Shown in pieces: positions 16,736 to 25,255 of a stretch of DNA of 38,633 nt. Under the pieces are notes generated by a model. It was not told where the DNA came from. It did not search any database and saw nothing but the letters and a program-made list of their open reading frames with translations. Numbering within the stretch: position 1 is the first letter of the stretch; each line of letters starts with the position of its first letter. The DNA comes from Spirochaetota bacterium (lineage in GTDB: Bacteria; Spirochaetota; UBA4802; UBA5550), in contig JAFGJX010000017.1 in assembly GCA_016928865.1 (NCBI GenBank), positions 1 to 38,633 of the forward strand. Direction: 5' to 3'. Both the position numbers and the translations under genes were made by a program.

Positions 16736-18502
16736 ATGTCTGAAAAAGCACATATCAACATAGATAAGCTGATAGAGCTTGGCTCCTTCGAGGTTACCGC
16801 ATCAGAGAAGGAACAGTTCAAGGCAGAGCTTGCCGAGTTCCTTGAATACGCCCGGGTGATAAACGGCGCGCCCCAGCACCTGCCGCCAGCAAGCCATGCG
16901 GTGGACAAAGAGCAGCTCCTGCGCGAGGACGTGGTAAAGCCGCGACCAGATCACGCAGACCTTCTGGCGAACGCGCCCGCCCTGCAGGGCACCAGCTACC
17001 TGGTCCCGCCCCTTGCGGGGAGCACAGGGACTGCCGAAGAGAAAAGCGCGCCGGCGTCCGCAGCCGGCACCGGCGCCTACGAGGTCGTGATAGGGCTCGA
17101 GGTGCACGCGCAACTCAACACCCTGAGCAAGCTCTTCTGCTCCTGCCCGGTCGGGTTCGGGAGCGAGCCGAACGCGAGCACCTGCCCGGTCTGCACCGGC
17201 CAGCCGGGCGCCCTCCCGGTCCTGAACCGCGAAGCTGTTACCATGGCGATCATGGCCGGTCTTGCGATGAACTGCAATATCAACCGGCGATCGGTATTCG
17301 CGCGAAAGAATTATTTTTACCCGGACCTGCCCAAGGCCTACCAGATATCGCAATTTGAGGAGCCGATCTGCAGCGGGGGCTCGGTAGCGGTCGAGCACGG
17401 GGGGACGATAAAAAATATCCGGCTCAACCGGATACACATGGAGGAGGACGCGGGCAAGCTCGTCCACGTGGGCGCCCCGGGCATCTGGGGATCGAAGGCG
17501 AGCGCGGTCGATTACAACCGGTCGAGCGTGCCCCTTGTCGAGATAGTGACCGAGCCGGACATCGCCTCGCCCGCAGAGGCGCGCGAGTTCATGGTGATGC
17601 TCCGCGCCATCCTGGTCTCGCTCGGCATCTGCGATGGCAATATGGAACAGGGGAACCTCCGGTGCGACGCGAACGTATCGCTCCGCGAGCTGGGCGATAC
17701 GGCCCTGGGCGTGAAGGTGGAAATCAAGAACATGAACTCCCTCAAGGCGATCGAGCGGGCCCTGGACCACGAGATCGCGCGGCTCACGATGATGAAGCAG
17801 AACAATCTCCCGATACGCCAGGAGACCAGGCTCTGGGACGAGAGCGGACAGAAGACCTATTCGATGCGGAGCAAGGAGGAATCGCACGACTACCGCTACT
17901 TTCCCGATCCGGACCTGCTCCCGCTCATCGTGGACGATGGCTGGATCGAGAGCGCCAGGCAGAAGCTGCCGCCCATGCCGCTCGAGCGCAAAATCCGCTA
18001 CCAGCGCGACTTTTCCTTTACCGAGCCTGAGGCGCGGCTCTTCATGATCAACCCGGCCTACGCCGACTTCTTCGAAAAAACGCTCGCACGCTACGACAAT
18101 CCGCGCACCCTTGCAAACTGGCTCTTTTCGGAGCTGCTGTCCCATGAAGATGATTTCGAAAACATGCACCTGTCACCCGAGGATTTTGCCGCCTTTTTAA
18201 AGAAGATCGACAGCGGCGAAATAAGCGGCAGGCTCGGCAAGGACATACTCCGCAGGGCCTTTGCCGGCAAAAAGGGCCTGGTCGAGATAATTGAAGAAGA
18301 GGGCCTGAAGCAGGTCACTGACCGGGGCGCGATTGAAGAAGCCGTGGACAGCGTGATACGCGCCAACCCCGAACAGGCTGCGGAATACCGAAACGGCAAG
18401 ACGAAAGTGCTCGGCTGGTTCGTGGGCGAGGTCATGAAAGCCACAAAGGGCAAGGCAAGCCCGGTGGTGGTGAATGAGGTGTTGAGGGAGAAGCTGAAGT
18501 AA
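16736..18502 (+). CDS. Fusion of GatC and GatB (Asp/Glu-tRNA amidotransferase subunits)
   Basis: The 588-residue protein joins two subunits that are normally separate. Residues 1 to about 92 are GatC (helical, with LREDVVKPRPDHADLLANAP and a GTSYLVP end). A Gly/Ser/Ala/Glu linker spans about 93-112, and GatB begins with AYEVVIGLEVHAQLNTLSKLF. GatB has its zinc-site cysteines (Cys135, Cys137, Cys150, Cys153), the kinase-like cradle that activates Asp- or Glu-tRNA with ATP (FARKNYFYPDLPKAYQISQ, EIKNMNS), and the C-terminal YqeY-like tail ending VVNEVLREKLK. Together with the upstream GatA-AspRS it provides all parts for making Asn-tRNA (and possibly Gln-tRNA). The region is strongly GC-rich, unlike the 5' half of gatA, and carries no motif inside. 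The start at 16736 lies in AT-rich DNA with no strong ribosome binding site. Confidence 0.93.
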   Translation: MSEKAHINIDKLIELGSFEVTASEKEQFKAELAEFLEYARVINGAPQHLPPASHAVDKEQLLREDVVKPRPDHADLLANAPALQGTSYLVPPLAGSTGTAEEKSAPASAAGTGAYEVVIGLEVHAQLNTLSKLFCSCPVGFGSEPNASTCPVCTGQPGALPVLNREAVTMAIMAGLAMNCNINRRSVFARKNYFYPDLPKAYQISQFEEPICSGGSVAVEHGGTIKNIRLNRIHMEEDAGKLVHVGAPGIWGSKASAVDYNRSSVPLVEIVTEPDIASPAEAREFMVMLRAILVSLGICDGNMEQGNLRCDANVSLRELGDTALGVKVEIKNMNSLKAIERALDHEIARLTMMKQNNLPIRQETRLWDESGQKTYSMRSKEESHDYRYFPDPDLLPLIVDDGWIESARQKLPPMPLERKIRYQRDFSFTEPEARLFMINPAYADFFEKTLARYDNPRTLANWLFSELLSHEDDFENMHLSPEDFAAFLKKIDSGEISGRLGKDILRRAFAGKKGLVEIIEEEGLKQVTDRGAIEEAVDSVIRANPEQAAEYRNGKTKVLGWFVGEVMKATKGKASPVVVNEVLREKLK

Positions 18503-18510
18503 GCAGGATG

Positions 18511-19959
18511 CTATTTGAAACGCCAGAGGGTCATTTGATAATTCTCATATCCCATGCCACCAAGAACTAATATTCTTCCGTAACTATCCATAGTCAATGA
18601 ATACATATAATTCTTATCATTCATAATATCATAATCATAACAAGTGTAGCCATTATTTCCAAACCCCAAGTCAGGCGTTCCATCATTATTATATCTCCAT
18701 ATAGCCATCCCAGCGGAATATAGACCACCGACAATTATTTTGCCCACCGAATCAAACATTATCCTCAAACCTGTTTCACCATAATATGGTTCATTATGAA
18801 TATCACCATTCACTACAACTCCAGAATTACCAAAATCATTATTTAAAAGACCGTCTTCATTATAACATAATAATACCATTTTTGACTTATCCATATAATT
18901 AACACTGGCTCCCAATACAAAAATTCTCCCTTGAGAATCACAAGCAACATCAGCCCCAAAATCCCCACCACCTGTATCATTGTTGCGTGCAGCCCCATCC
19001 AGTATAACTAACCCGTTTTCTCCAAAATCGCTATCAAGAGTACCATCTTCATTAAATCTGTATATGGATATAACATCTATACTTGAAGACGCTGACTCTG
19101 AAAATATTGGTCCAGTCATAAGTATGCGACATTTATTATCAATAGTAAATCCAATTTTATTAATTATTCCAAAACTAATATTTCCAATAAAATTTGGTCC
19201 GATTACATATCCATTTTCACCAAAAGTTTGGTCGAGTGATCCATTATTATACCGCCACATTATAATATTATTATTTTGCTGACCAATAACTACCAATCTC
19301 CCTTTATTGTCTATTTTGATCCCATGAGGAAATTGATATGGCACAGCACCATATTCTGAAGGATCGAATCTCACAAATAAATTCAAATTATCACTCTGTT
19401 TAATATTTGTATTATATCTGAAAATTACAAGATTATAAGCACCGCCAAAATTTGTCATCATAGGGCATGAGCATGCAATATATATTATTCCATTATTATC
19501 TATAGTCATTACAGGAGAAAATATTTGACCATAATCATTCACGTCATTGCCCCAATTGATAGTAGCAATATATCCATTAGTTTCAAATATTGGATTCGGC
19601 TTCCCATCTGAATTAAAACGCCAAAATGCTAGATCGGATACTTCATTTTTAACCACTAGGCCAACAACATATATTCTACCATATCTATCAGTTACAATTG
19701 AGCATCCCACTGAATCTTCTATAGAATTCATAATTATATTATTTTGAACTATACCATTTTCACCAAAGCTTGTATCCAGTATCCCTTTTGCATAATATGG
19801 CTCCATGAACGCAGGCAGGGGAATGTTGTTTACCCTATCCATAGAATCAGTATACAGACCACCGCAGCTGAAGGATATAATCGAAAGAAAAACAGGCAGG
19901 ACAGAGCGCATAATAACGCATATGCCATTATTTCGGAAGCATGACATGGACCGGGACAT
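18511..19959 (-). CDS. Lipoprotein with delta-60-type repeats
   Basis: The 482-residue surface protein is predicted exported. A hydrophobic stretch ends in IISFSC, a relaxed spirochaete-style lipobox (Cys about residue 32). The mature part is built from repeats of about 55-65 residues, each with a core like LDTSFGENG, LDQTFGENGYV, LDSDFGENGLV, LNNDFGNSGVV and PDLGFGNNGY, alternating with GRI-hydrophobic-V-G strands. This is the delta-60 repeat pattern expected to fold as a beta-propeller-like scaffold; function unknown, perhaps adhesion or surface binding. GGAGGG precedes ATG 19959 at short spacing; ATG 19947 or 19911 are alternatives that keep the lipobox. The gene is much more AT-rich than gatCB beside it, which suggests separate acquisition or relaxed selection. 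Confidence 0.8.
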   Translation of the reverse strand: MSRSMSCFRNNGICVIMRSVLPVFLSIISFSCGGLYTDSMDRVNNIPLPAFMEPYYAKGILDTSFGENGIVQNNIIMNSIEDSVGCSIVTDRYGRIYVVGLVVKNEVSDLAFWRFNSDGKPNPIFETNGYIATINWGNDVNDYGQIFSPVMTIDNNGIIYIACSCPMMTNFGGAYNLVIFRYNTNIKQSDNLNLFVRFDPSEYGAVPYQFPHGIKIDNKGRLVVIGQQNNNIIMWRYNNGSLDQTFGENGYVIGPNFIGNISFGIINKIGFTIDNKCRILMTGPIFSESASSSIDVISIYRFNEDGTLDSDFGENGLVILDGAARNNDTGGGDFGADVACDSQGRIFVLGASVNYMDKSKMVLLCYNEDGLLNNDFGNSGVVVNGDIHNEPYYGETGLRIMFDSVGKIIVGGLYSAGMAIWRYNNDGTPDLGFGNNGYTCYDYDIMNDKNYMYSLTMDSYGRILVLGGMGYENYQMTLWRFK

Positions 19960-20082
19960 AAACCCTCCACCCTGAAATTCTCCAGGGAAAAACTTTTTAT
20001 TTATTGATGTCCGGGATGATCAAATACATATAACTTTATTCGATTTAGTTTTATTCAAGATTTTTATCATTTCCAGTCAAGA

Positions 20083-20112
20083 AATAAAAAGGGGCGCATT
20101 TTCAAGCACCCC
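20083..20112 (-). terminator. Rho-independent terminator after the FN3 lipoprotein gene
   Basis: Read on the minus strand, GGGGTGC (20112-20106) pairs with GCGCCCC (20097-20091; one G-T pair) around an 8-base loop, followed by TTTTTATTTC. It lies about 30 bases past the stop codon at 20143. Confidence 0.75.
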
Positions 20113-20142
20113 CTGTTATGTTTACAAGCCAACATGTAAATC

Positions 20143-22155
20143 TTATGGCACGTATGTTCCCGGAAGCGTGGTCTCTGTGCCGCCTGTCTGTTTGATGGTA
20201 TAGGTACCATCACTTACCTCGCCTCCTGTTAAGACAAGATCAAAAATAATGTAACCGGTATAAATTCCTGTCACATTCAACTGCCCAACGATCGTTCCAT
20301 CCATATTATTATAATCAGTCAAATGAGTCGTTTGAGAGCCATCAAGTGTCAGGTATATATCCGAATAATTCGTAAATGTCATTACCGCTTTTGCTGACAA
20401 AATCGTAACATCGTATACACAGGTTCCATCCCCATCTTTATCATAGACCTTTTTATCAGATGTTCCAAGTTCACCCAGTTTGTTAAACGCGCTCTCTAAT
20501 TCGTTATACGCTTCAGTGAAAAATTCCTCATTTGTAACTGCTCTATACCCGGCCACGCTGTCACTGTTTCCGCCCATGCCGTATTCATTGTAAGCAACAA
20601 CCTTATAGGAATAGATACCCGGATCCACTGTCGTGTCTTCCATCGTAGTTCCGGCAATGTTCTGGCCAATCTGCACCGTGGCTGTACCATCAGACCGGTA
20701 TACCTTGTAGTAGGTGGCGTCGGTCGCCGCCTGCCATGCCAGCACCACCCTGTCAAGATAGGCGCCACTGGTAACAGCGAGGTTCTCCACCCTTCCCGGA
20801 ACATCAGTGGAGAGGGCATATCCTTCATCAGCGGGGCTCAGTGTGCTCACCTCGCCTTCCGCGTTCACGGCAGTAACCGCGTAGTAATAGCGTTCCCCGG
20901 TTGAAACCGCGGTATCAGTATAAAAATAACCGGCGCTCGAGGAACTGCTCGTGGTAAAGCTCCAGGTATAATCAGCCGCCAGGTGATTGCCGGCAAGGTC
21001 GGTCACCGCCGTGGTGATTGTGGCGGTATAGGTTGTCCCGGGCTCAAGCGGTGACGAGGGCGCAAACGTGGAACCGTTTGACACGGTACCGACAACCGCA
21101 GTTCCGCCAGTGCTTATGGTGAAACTCGTTTCGTTGAGGGTCGACGGGTTTATCGCCTCGCTGAATGCCACGGAAACGCTTGACGTGGGAGCAACGTCCG
21201 TGACGCCGCTTTGCGGGCTTACCGCTGACACAGTGGGCGGCGTGGAGTCATCACAACCGATCTGTACCGGGTTTGCGGTGATGACTGTATCCCATGTAGC
21301 GTCATCCTTCAAGAATTTCTCCAATGGTGGCATTGGCACCAATGGAATACCGAAGAAATTAACTTCTTTTATACTTTCAAAAACAATTCTTTCATTACTT
21401 ACAATTCTTAAATAGTGTCTATCGCCATTTACAACAAGGGAACAAATCGCTCTATTCCCGACAGCATTCTTGAATTCATCAAGAACATCCTGGGATGTAA
21501 AATTATATCCTAAACCATCAAGGATATTATCAAGATCGAACGAAATTTTTGAACCTTGAAATACAACTTCAGAAGTAAATGTTGAACCAATCTTAATCCG
21601 AATTTTATATGTTTCTGCTAATTCAACATATATGCCGCGTAATGTTACAATAAATGGGAAATATGGGATAAATTTTTTGTATTCATTATTCAAATTAACA
21701 TCCGATACATACGTCGCCTGCATGACGGGATTCGTACAGGTCGGATCAACAGGGGTGGTCTCTCCGGTTCCGTCATACACGGTACCCGGATCTTCAACAA
21801 CACCGGTGTCCTTAACGCAATCTTCCGCGTTCACGGAAGCGACAAGCTGGCTCGATGTGAAAGGGCCGCTCGGACTGGTGGAACGATACACGTTGTAGGT
21901 CACCGCATCATTTACCAGCGCCCAGTCAACGCCTACCTTGTCAGAGTATGTCCCGTCGGTGGAAGTCACAGATGTCGGTCCTGCATACACATCAACCGGG
22001 TCTTCTGACGGCTGATCGCAAAAGTCCCCGACGCAATCAACATCTTCGCCCGGTTTCGGCAGCAGGAATGTAGCATCGTCAGTTCCGGAATTGCATCCGG
22101 ACAGGAAAGACAGGGATATAGCTGCCAGCAATATCGCATACGTGAGCTTTTTCAT
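20143..22155 (-). CDS. Lipoprotein with fibronectin type III and Big_5-like domains
   Basis: The 670-residue protein has a clear lipoprotein signal, MKKLTYAILLAAISLSFLSGC, with lipobox LSGC (Cys21), and a strong site GAGGTGG before ATG 22155. A first FN3-like domain starts near residue 55 (VGVDWALVNDAVTYNVYRSTSPSGPF) but its last strands (YTDTAVSTGERYYYAVTAVNAEGE) appear only near residue 415. Between them lie an unfamiliar AT-rich block of about 120 residues (around residues 146-270) and an SbsA-like Ig domain (TPPTVSAVSPQSG ... LAADYTWSFTT). A second FN3 domain (LAVTSGAYLDRVVLAWQAATDATYYKVYRS) follows, then a C-terminal region of unknown fold. It is likely anchored in the outer membrane and may bind a polymer. 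A leader of nearly 300 bases precedes it. Confidence 0.82.
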   Translation of the reverse strand: MKKLTYAILLAAISLSFLSGCNSGTDDATFLLPKPGEDVDCVGDFCDQPSEDPVDVYAGPTSVTSTDGTYSDKVGVDWALVNDAVTYNVYRSTSPSGPFTSSQLVASVNAEDCVKDTGVVEDPGTVYDGTGETTPVDPTCTNPVMQATYVSDVNLNNEYKKFIPYFPFIVTLRGIYVELAETYKIRIKIGSTFTSEVVFQGSKISFDLDNILDGLGYNFTSQDVLDEFKNAVGNRAICSLVVNGDRHYLRIVSNERIVFESIKEVNFFGIPLVPMPPLEKFLKDDATWDTVITANPVQIGCDDSTPPTVSAVSPQSGVTDVAPTSSVSVAFSEAINPSTLNETSFTISTGGTAVVGTVSNGSTFAPSSPLEPGTTYTATITTAVTDLAGNHLAADYTWSFTTSSSSSAGYFYTDTAVSTGERYYYAVTAVNAEGEVSTLSPADEGYALSTDVPGRVENLAVTSGAYLDRVVLAWQAATDATYYKVYRSDGTATVQIGQNIAGTTMEDTTVDPGIYSYKVVAYNEYGMGGNSDSVAGYRAVTNEEFFTEAYNELESAFNKLGELGTSDKKVYDKDGDGTCVYDVTILSAKAVMTFTNYSDIYLTLDGSQTTHLTDYNNMDGTIVGQLNVTGIYTGYIIFDLVLTGGEVSDGTYTIKQTGGTETTLPGTYVP

Positions 22156-22392
22156 TGATCCACCTCAACAGATGATATAGCGCTATTCCCCATATCCATT
22201 GCTCGAATTTTTTATTTTTGAGATAACTTCGAAACTATTAAATAAGTATATAAATATTGTATTAATATCTGGCAATTATATGACGCATCAAAAATAGGCC
22301 TATTAATTTCTGGCCTATCAGGCTTAATAAATAAACATTATTATATCAATTGTGCATAAATATTTTAAAAATATCATTTTTGCTGATAATTT

Positions 22393-22408
22393 TCCCATCC
22401 GGATGGGA
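22393..22408. promoter_or_regulatory. Perfect 16-bp palindrome, candidate operator
   Basis: TCCCATCCGGATGGGA is fully self-complementary with no spacer. It lies about 40-55 bases downstream of the candidate start of transcription for the FN3 lipoprotein gene, a position suited to a roadblock repressor. No regulator gene is adjacent. Confidence 0.4.
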
Positions 22409-22454
22409 TTTATTTCTCATGCCAATTTCTAATACTACTTTTGATTTAAAAGCC

Positions 22455-22482
22455 ATTATAATTATCCTTAATCACCTGTCAA
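22455..22482 (-). promoter_or_regulatory. Sigma70-type promoter for the FN3 lipoprotein gene
   Basis: On the minus strand TTGACA (22482-22477) and TATAAT (22460-22455) are both perfect, 16 bases apart. The predicted transcript has an unusually long leader of about 290 bases before ATG 22155. Confidence 0.6.
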
Positions 22483-22527
22483 TAAAATGCCGGATAGGTA
22501 GACGGGAATTTAACCGGGCAGATCCTG

Positions 22528-23268
22528 TCATTTACGGCAGATATGAATGGCCGCCACTCCGCCCATGAGTGCGCGGTGCTCCACGCGGCTGAACCCTGCC
22601 TCGAGCAGGAGGGCCGTGAGCTCGTACGGCCCGTAAAAATTGACCGCAGAATGCGCCAGGTAGCGGTAGGCGCCGCGCTGGCCGGATATCATCCCACCTA
22701 TGAACGAAACCATGACCTTCATGTACAGGTGCACCAGCGCCCTGAACACGCGCGAGCGCGGCTGGCTCGATTCAACGACCACGAACTTCCCTCCCGGCGC
22801 GAGCACCCTGAGGATCTCCGAGAGATACCGGTCGCGTCCCGGGTTGCGGTAGGTGAGATTGCGGAAGGCGAAGGCGATGCCGACCACATCGAAGGATCCG
22901 TCACGGTATGGGAGCTCGGCCGCGTCGCACGCGGCGAACAGGACCGGGGCGCCTGCCCGCGCCGCCTTGCGCCGCGCCACCGCCAGCATGGGGAGGCTGA
23001 AGTCCGCGCCGCAGACCGCGCCCCGCCCGCCCGCTCCCGCCGCCAGCCTCACCGCCAGATCGCCGGTGCCGGTGCACAGATCAAGCACCCGCGCGGCCCC
23101 GTCCCTGAGGCACTCCTCCGCGGCAGCGGCGCGCCACCGCTCGTCAAGCCGCCAGGTAAAGAGCCGGTTGATGAGGTCATAGCGGCCGGGCACGCTCGAG
23201 AACATTTTCTGAAGCGGCCGCGCCCTGTTTTGTTCCGGTGTCCTGGTCATACGGCGTTGTTCGCTCAT
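22528..23268 (-). CDS. ubiE: Demethylmenaquinone/ubiquinone methyltransferase UbiE/MenG
   Basis: The 246-residue SAM-dependent methyltransferase has the family signatures: FSSVPGRYDLINRLFTWRLDERWR at the start, motif I VLDLCTGTGDLAVRL, GADFSLPMLAVARRK, and the diagnostic FDVVGIAFAFRNLTYR. Near the end is GGMISGQRGAYRYLAHSAVNF. It methylates the quinone ring in the last step of menaquinone synthesis (or the C-methylation of ubiquinone) at the inner membrane. In this setting menaquinone is likely, and menG would be an equally fair symbol. I chose ATG 23268 over TTG 23271. The start is 8 bases after the stop of the anchored protein upstream, so the two form an operon. The gene is very GC-rich. 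Confidence 0.9.
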   Translation of the reverse strand: MSEQRRMTRTPEQNRARPLQKMFSSVPGRYDLINRLFTWRLDERWRAAAAEECLRDGAARVLDLCTGTGDLAVRLAAGAGGRGAVCGADFSLPMLAVARRKAARAGAPVLFAACDAAELPYRDGSFDVVGIAFAFRNLTYRNPGRDRYLSEILRVLAPGGKFVVVESSQPRSRVFRALVHLYMKVMVSFIGGMISGQRGAYRYLAHSAVNFYGPYELTALLLEAGFSRVEHRALMGGVAAIHICRK

Positions 23269-23276
23269 CAATGGAA

Positions 23277-23759
23277 TTACAGCTGGAATATCTGACGATA
23301 GGGATCGATGTTATCGCTTTTGATCTGGAGCCATTCCGGCACGTCGAGCTCGTGGCCGGGAAGCGGCTCAATGCGAAGCATGCCGCTCTCATTGACCGAA
23401 AACCGCTGCGGTTCGGTCTGAAATGTCACGAACGGGGCGCCCTCGCCGTGCTGCTTTTTCACCGACGGCATCTCTTCGTAGCGGATGACATATTTGAGCT
23501 GGTGCTTCGAGCTTCTGCCCATCCCGCGCTGTGAAATAAAAATCCTCCTGTTCGTTACCCGCACAAATACCTGCTCTATCGTATCCACTCCCGACTGGAG
23601 CATGGCCTCGACCGTGCAGTTATCGTCGTCAAAGAGCAGCCGCTCACCGTAATGCAGCCTGAGGTCTTCCATGGTCGGCTTTCTGAATACGCGAAGAAGG
23701 ACGATCGCCGCGACGATGAAGACCGCCACGGCCAGTACTATCAATGTTGTCAGATCCAT
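23277..23759 (-). CDS. Membrane-anchored hypothetical protein, PH-like fold possible
   Basis: I do not recognise a named family. The 160-residue protein has one N-terminal transmembrane helix (residues 4-24, DLTTLIVLAVAVFIVAAIVLL) and a soluble part. The soluble part is beta-rich, with a GERLLFDDDNCTVEAML start and a VFVRVTNRRIFISQRG strand that recalls bacterial PH-like domains, where a TN-R-hydrophobic strand is common. AGGAG precedes ATG 23759. It sits directly upstream of ubiE and is probably co-transcribed with it, so a role near the membrane or in quinone supply is possible but unproven. Confidence 0.7.
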   Translation of the reverse strand: MDLTTLIVLAVAVFIVAAIVLLRVFRKPTMEDLRLHYGERLLFDDDNCTVEAMLQSGVDTIEQVFVRVTNRRIFISQRGMGRSSKHQLKYVIRYEEMPSVKKQHGEGAPFVTFQTEPQRFSVNESGMLRIEPLPGHELDVPEWLQIKSDNIDPYRQIFQL

Positions 23760-23972
23760 AACGCCTCTCCTATCGGTGTCCGTTATAAGCCGCTGCCCGG
23801 TTGCCGCCTGACGACCAGTGCAGGGATCAACGCCGCGTACGCCGTCAAAGCCTATGCCAGCGAGACTATTTTGTCAAGTAAATGGCGCGTCTGCGGCCCG
23901 ATAGCAGCGCGAAAAAAATCCTTGTCCTTACCGCGCCCCGGGCCATTAATGGGTCCATTGCGCGGTGCCGAC

Positions 23973-25247
23973 ATGAAAATCAAAATATCATCCCTGGGAT
24001 GCCGTCTCAACCAGTCCGAGATCCAGTCCGTGGCGACTTCCCTCCAGGACATGGGCCACACGATCACGCAGTCAGACGACGCCGACCTCTTCATCATCAA
24101 CTCCTGCACGGTAACCCTCCGGAGCGAAGGCAAGACGCGCCGCCTGGCGCACCACGCAGCCGGGGTGGCGGCCCGGAGGCCGGGGACCCGGATCATCGTC
24201 ACAGGGTGCATCGCCGAGCGGCCCGCGCGGGAGGGAAACGTCTACTATCTTCCGAACGATTACAAGTTCATGATCCCGGACCTTGTGGCCGACTGGAGCG
24301 CCTTCGATGACCTCGAGCCGCCTCCTGACGCGCGGTTCAGGTTCGCGCCGCCCCTCAGGTCGTCCACCAGCCGCGTCAACCTGAAGATCCAGGACGGGTG
24401 CGACAACTTCTGCTCCTACTGCATCGTCCCGCTCGTGCGCGGCGCCCCGAAAAGCAAGCCCGCGGCGCAGGCGCTCGATGAATTCAGGCGCCTCGTCTCC
24501 GCCGGGTACCGCGAGATCGTCCTTACCGGCGTGATGATCGGCATGTACGAGAGCGGCGGCGACCGCCTGGAAGATCTTGTCGAACGATTGCTGGAGACGG
24601 GAGGCCGGTTCCGCATACATCTTACCTCGATATCGCCCGTGTACGTAACGCCGCGGCTCATCGAGCTCCTCGGGCACGACAGCATGGTAAAGCACCTGCA
24701 TCTCTCGCTCCAGAGCGGAAGCGACCGGGTGCTGCGCGGCATGAACCGTCCCTACACGCGCGCCGAATACCAGGCCCTCGCGGACCGGATCAGAGGCGCG
24801 ATACCCGATTTCAATTTCACCACGGACGTGATCGTCGGCTTTCCCGGCGAAACGGAAGAGGAATTCGCGGATACACTCGACCTGATGCGCGCCGTGGGCT
24901 TCTCCCACGTCCACACCTTCCGCTATTCCCCGCGGCCCGGCACCGCGGCCGCGTCGATGCCCGACACCGTCCCGGAAAAGATCAAGACCGCGCGGAGCCG
25001 CGCGGTGATCGAGCTGAACGCGGGGCAGAAGTCCGCGTATTACGCGCGCTTCAGCGGCAGGGAAACGCTCTTTTTGAGCGAACGCTGCCGCTCCGGCGTC
25101 ACGACCGGCTTCAACGAATACTATGTCCCGGTTGAAGTGGCGGGCAAGCTCCCGCGCAACCGGTTCTTCACCGTGAAGACCTCGCTTGACACGGGTGGGA
25201 GCGTGCTGACAGGGACGGTCCTGCGCGGTCCGGATGATGGGGAATAG
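23973..25247 (+). CDS. mtaB: tRNA t6A37 methylthiotransferase, MtaB-like radical SAM enzyme
   Basis: The 424-residue protein belongs to the MiaB/MtaB/RimO methylthiotransferases. The N-terminal domain has its cluster cysteines at Cys10 (LGCRLNQSE), Cys45 (INSCTVT) and Cys79 (VTGCIAER); the radical SAM cluster is Cys143-Cys147-Cys150 (DGCDNFCSYC). The LGCRLNQSE and NSCTVT wording is closer to MtaB, which adds a methylthio group to t6A at position 37 of tRNAs reading ANN codons, than to MiaB or RimO. I start it at ATG 23973 because family similarity begins there; the frame is open for 107 codons upstream but unrelated. There is no obvious ribosome binding site. It is convergent with the permease gene, 8 bases between stops. 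Confidence 0.85.
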   Translation: MKIKISSLGCRLNQSEIQSVATSLQDMGHTITQSDDADLFIINSCTVTLRSEGKTRRLAHHAAGVAARRPGTRIIVTGCIAERPAREGNVYYLPNDYKFMIPDLVADWSAFDDLEPPPDARFRFAPPLRSSTSRVNLKIQDGCDNFCSYCIVPLVRGAPKSKPAAQALDEFRRLVSAGYREIVLTGVMIGMYESGGDRLEDLVERLLETGGRFRIHLTSISPVYVTPRLIELLGHDSMVKHLHLSLQSGSDRVLRGMNRPYTRAEYQALADRIRGAIPDFNFTTDVIVGFPGETEEEFADTLDLMRAVGFSHVHTFRYSPRPGTAAASMPDTVPEKIKTARSRAVIELNAGQKSAYYARFSGRETLFLSERCRSGVTTGFNEYYVPVEVAGKLPRNRFFTVKTSLDTGGSVLTGTVLRGPDDGE

Positions 25248-25255
25248 GCCGGTCC

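Larger units (their letters stand above)
22156..22527. other. Long AT-rich leader region upstream of the FN3 lipoprotein gene
   Basis: This 372-bp gap lies between the lipoprotein start and the ubiE stop. It holds a consensus promoter and a perfect palindrome, described separately. A 36-codon frame on the minus strand beginning at the -10 box is too weak to call. Confidence 0.55.

Noticed and set aside
16802..18169. 455-codon minus-strand frame
   Set aside because: Antisense to gatC-gatB; long only because the region is GC-rich.
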